The translations under genes and the position numbers were made by a program. A model generated the notes under the pieces. That model made no database searches and was not told where the DNA came from. It saw only the letters and a list, made by a program, of their open reading frames with translations. From Dehalococcoidia bacterium (GTDB lineage: Bacteria > Chloroflexota > Dehalococcoidia > UBA6926), in assembly GCA_030754805.1 (NCBI GenBank), contig JASLZO010000004.1, forward strand, positions 10,625 to 17,308: a stretch of 6,684 nt of DNA, in the 5' to 3' direction. Of the stretch, positions 5,005 to 6,684 are shown piece after piece (positions within the stretch are counted from its first letter, which is position 1; every line of letters begins with the position of its first letter).

Positions 5005-6684
5005 CTATACGGAGGAGTTTTCTTGCCCGACCTCCGACCCGCTCATGCCGTTCGGCGTCACCAGGAGCAACAGCGACGGCAGCACCACCAGCGAAGCCAC
5101 CGCCGCGAGGCAGATCATCACGGCCGTGAGGATCCCGTACGACGCGAACATCGGCATCGGCGCGAACGCCATGATCGCGAACCCGAGGGCACTGGTGGTT
5201 GCAGAGGCGATCAGTGCCGCCCCCGTTCCCTCGGCGGCACGTCTCAACCCTTGGACCGGGTCGCCGCCAGCGTGTCCAAGTTCCTCCCGGAATCGCTGCG
5301 TCATGTGGATTGCGTAGTCAATCCCGACCCCGATAGAAATCGCTGCGATCGTCGCGGTGATGAAGTTCAGCCCAAAGCCGAACGCGAACATGAACGCGTA
5401 CAGCCACGCGACGACCAGCACGATAGGGACAATCGTGACGACCCCGTACCGAATGGATCGCATCGCGACCACGGCGGTGATCAGGCAGGCGATGACCGCG
5501 ATCAGGAACGCCTTCTGTAAACCGTCGGTCGTCGCGTCCAGCCCCGCCTGTCGTGTGTATGGCGAGCCCGTGAGTCCCGCGAGCGAGATCGAAGGATGGT
5601 GTTCGAGTTCGTCGATGGCATCGCCAAGGGTCTCCCGGGACCTGACGACCGCCGTCTGGCTCCGCGTACCGGGAATCCCCAGGATGAGACTCGTCGCGTC
5701 GTCTCGGGTCCCCGTCGGGTCGCGGTAGAGCGTCTGACCAACCTCTGCCGCGTCATATACGTTCTGGGTCGCGCTCAACGGAACCCCATTCAAGGAGACG
5801 TAGTCGTAGATTGCTTCTAGTTGGTCCCTCGACGCCGGCCACCGGTACCCGCGCCCCGAAAAAGCGAACTCGTTGAGCCCGTCGCCGCTCGCTGCAATCG
5901 AAACTCCGCTCGCCGCTTCGATCTGCTCGCGGGCGTAGTCCGAACGAATCGTCTGCTCCAACACGGAAAAGATCGGGCGGGCGTTGAACGCGGGCTCGCC
6001 TTCGTCGTTCTTCGCCACATGCGGATCGCCCGCCAGTCCCCGATAGAACTCGTCGATCGCCGCCAATGCCCCCGGGTCCGCGAGGTCTCCTTCGATATAG
6101 ATAATCGCCGCCTCACCTCCGGCCTCGCCCACGTGGACTTCCACCTTGTCCAAGCTCACCGCGAAGTCGGACCCGCCCGCGAAGAAGTCCTCGACGTCGA
6201 ACGTTGTCTCCAGTTGGAACGCGAAATACGCGGCGCCCAGGGTAATGATCGCCGTTGAGGGCAGGACCAGCCGTCGCCAGCGGGCCAGGCGAACAACACG
6301 ATCAGCGAGTCTCGACGTCGGTTCCGAGCCCGATGTCGGGGACCCGTCCGACGTGATCTCTGCCGCGTCTTCGAGAACAGATCCCGATCTCGCTACCTTC
6401 CAACCGTCCAAGCGCATCAGGCCAACCGGAATCGCCAATCCCAGGATCACGAAGGCCGCGAAGATCGCGAGCGCCGCACCAATCCCAAACTCGATCACCG
6501 TCTCGATCGACGCCGAGATATTGGCCAAGAACGCCATGGAATCGGTAACCATGGCCAGGGTCAGGGCGCCGAGCACTCCTCCCATCCCGAGGCGCAGTGC
6601 GATCCGCGGAGCGACGCCGCGGTGATATTCCTGCCGGTATCGATGGACCGAATGAATCAAAAAATCGGCGCCCAGCGAGATCAT
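5005..6684 (-). CDS. RND/MMPL-superfamily exporter (HAE3-like), N-terminus beyond the window edge
   Basis: The visible 559 residues are the C-terminal part of an RND-type integral membrane transporter. Methionine at the very edge is almost certainly internal: the first visible segment, SLGADFLIHSVHRYRQE (3-19), is the TM4-type motif of the first RND repeat. It is echoed by GVGIDYAIHMTQRFREE (452-468) in the second repeat. The paired Asp residues (D7, D456) are the expected proton-relay positions. Hydrophobic segments follow at about 33-55, 63-90 and 139-157. A large extracytoplasmic domain spans about 160-385, and further membrane spans lie at about 391-410, 413-437, 440-460, 487-510 and 515-542. 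A short Ser/Glu-rich tail ends at TAG. Family members use the proton gradient to move hydrophobic or amphiphilic compounds; the cargo here is unknown. About 300-400 residues are probably missing. It lies 94 bp upstream of the CoA-transferase genes on the same strand, so a functional link is possible but unproven. Confidence 0.9.
   Translation of the reverse strand: MISLGADFLIHSVHRYRQEYHRGVAPRIALRLGMGGVLGALTLAMVTDSMAFLANISASIETVIEFGIGAALAIFAAFVILGLAIPVGLMRLDGWKVARSGSVLEDAAEITSDGSPTSGSEPTSRLADRVVRLARWRRLVLPSTAIITLGAAYFAFQLETTFDVEDFFAGGSDFAVSLDKVEVHVGEAGGEAAIIYIEGDLADPGALAAIDEFYRGLAGDPHVAKNDEGEPAFNARPIFSVLEQTIRSDYAREQIEAASGVSIAASGDGLNEFAFSGRGYRWPASRDQLEAIYDYVSLNGVPLSATQNVYDAAEVGQTLYRDPTGTRDDATSLILGIPGTRSQTAVVRSRETLGDAIDELEHHPSISLAGLTGSPYTRQAGLDATTDGLQKAFLIAVIACLITAVVAMRSIRYGVVTIVPIVLVVAWLYAFMFAFGFGLNFITATIAAISIGVGIDYAIHMTQRFREELGHAGGDPVQGLRRAAEGTGAALIASATTSALGFAIMAFAPMPMFASYGILTAVMICLAAVASLVVLPSLLLLVTPNGMSGSEVGQENSSV

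Noticed and set aside
4909..5520. Plus-strand open frame of 203 codons over the end of the exporter gene
   Set aside because: Low-complexity Arg/Asp/His-rich translation opposite conserved membrane segments; an antisense artefact.
6682..6684. ATG at the right edge as the true start of the exporter
   Set aside because: The following residues are a mid-protein RND transmembrane motif (GADFLIH), so the real start must lie outside the window.

Overview
The window is GC-rich bacterial or archaeal DNA (roughly 60% GC by eye). It is packed with genes that all read right to left on the minus strand. In transcription order it holds the C-terminal part of an RND/MMPL-type membrane exporter (6684 to 5005), then four consecutive class III (CaiB/BaiF) CoA-transferase genes. 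The last of these runs off the left edge and has no stop codon in the window. No RNA gene, insertion sequence or CRISPR array was seen.

The four CoA-transferase genes are two repeats of one two-gene module. In each module a 'B-type' gene of about 410 residues (4910-3666 and 2229-1009) is followed by an overlapping 'A-type' gene of about 440 residues (3666-2338 and 1012 to the left edge). The two B-type proteins resemble each other far more than they resemble the A-types, and the reverse also holds. The likely origin is therefore duplication of a B-A pair. Only the A-type proteins carry Asp at the position aligning with the catalytic aspartate of class III CoA-transferases (D204 and D201). Both B-types have Ser there (S179 and S175). 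The stop/start overlaps within each pair (TGATG and ATGA) and the conserved doublet suggest two heteromeric enzymes, each with one catalytic and one non-catalytic subunit. Known two-subunit precedents in the family are benzylsuccinate CoA-transferase BbsEF and Chloroflexus succinyl-CoA:malate CoA-transferase SmtAB. The acid substrates cannot be told from the sequence.

The only non-coding stretches are the 94-bp gap before the first module and the 108-bp gap between modules. Each has a plausible -10 hexamer on the minus strand. The second gap also has a perfect 10-bp hairpin just downstream of its candidate promoter and a smaller hairpin next to the start codon of the following gene. Each module may thus have its own promoter.

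The source organism cannot be fixed. Expanded CaiB/BaiF families together with archaeal-type (HAE3-like) RND exporters are known from marine Chloroflexota such as SAR202, and also occur in Actinomycetota and several uncultured soil and marine phyla. Chloroflexota is a weak best guess.
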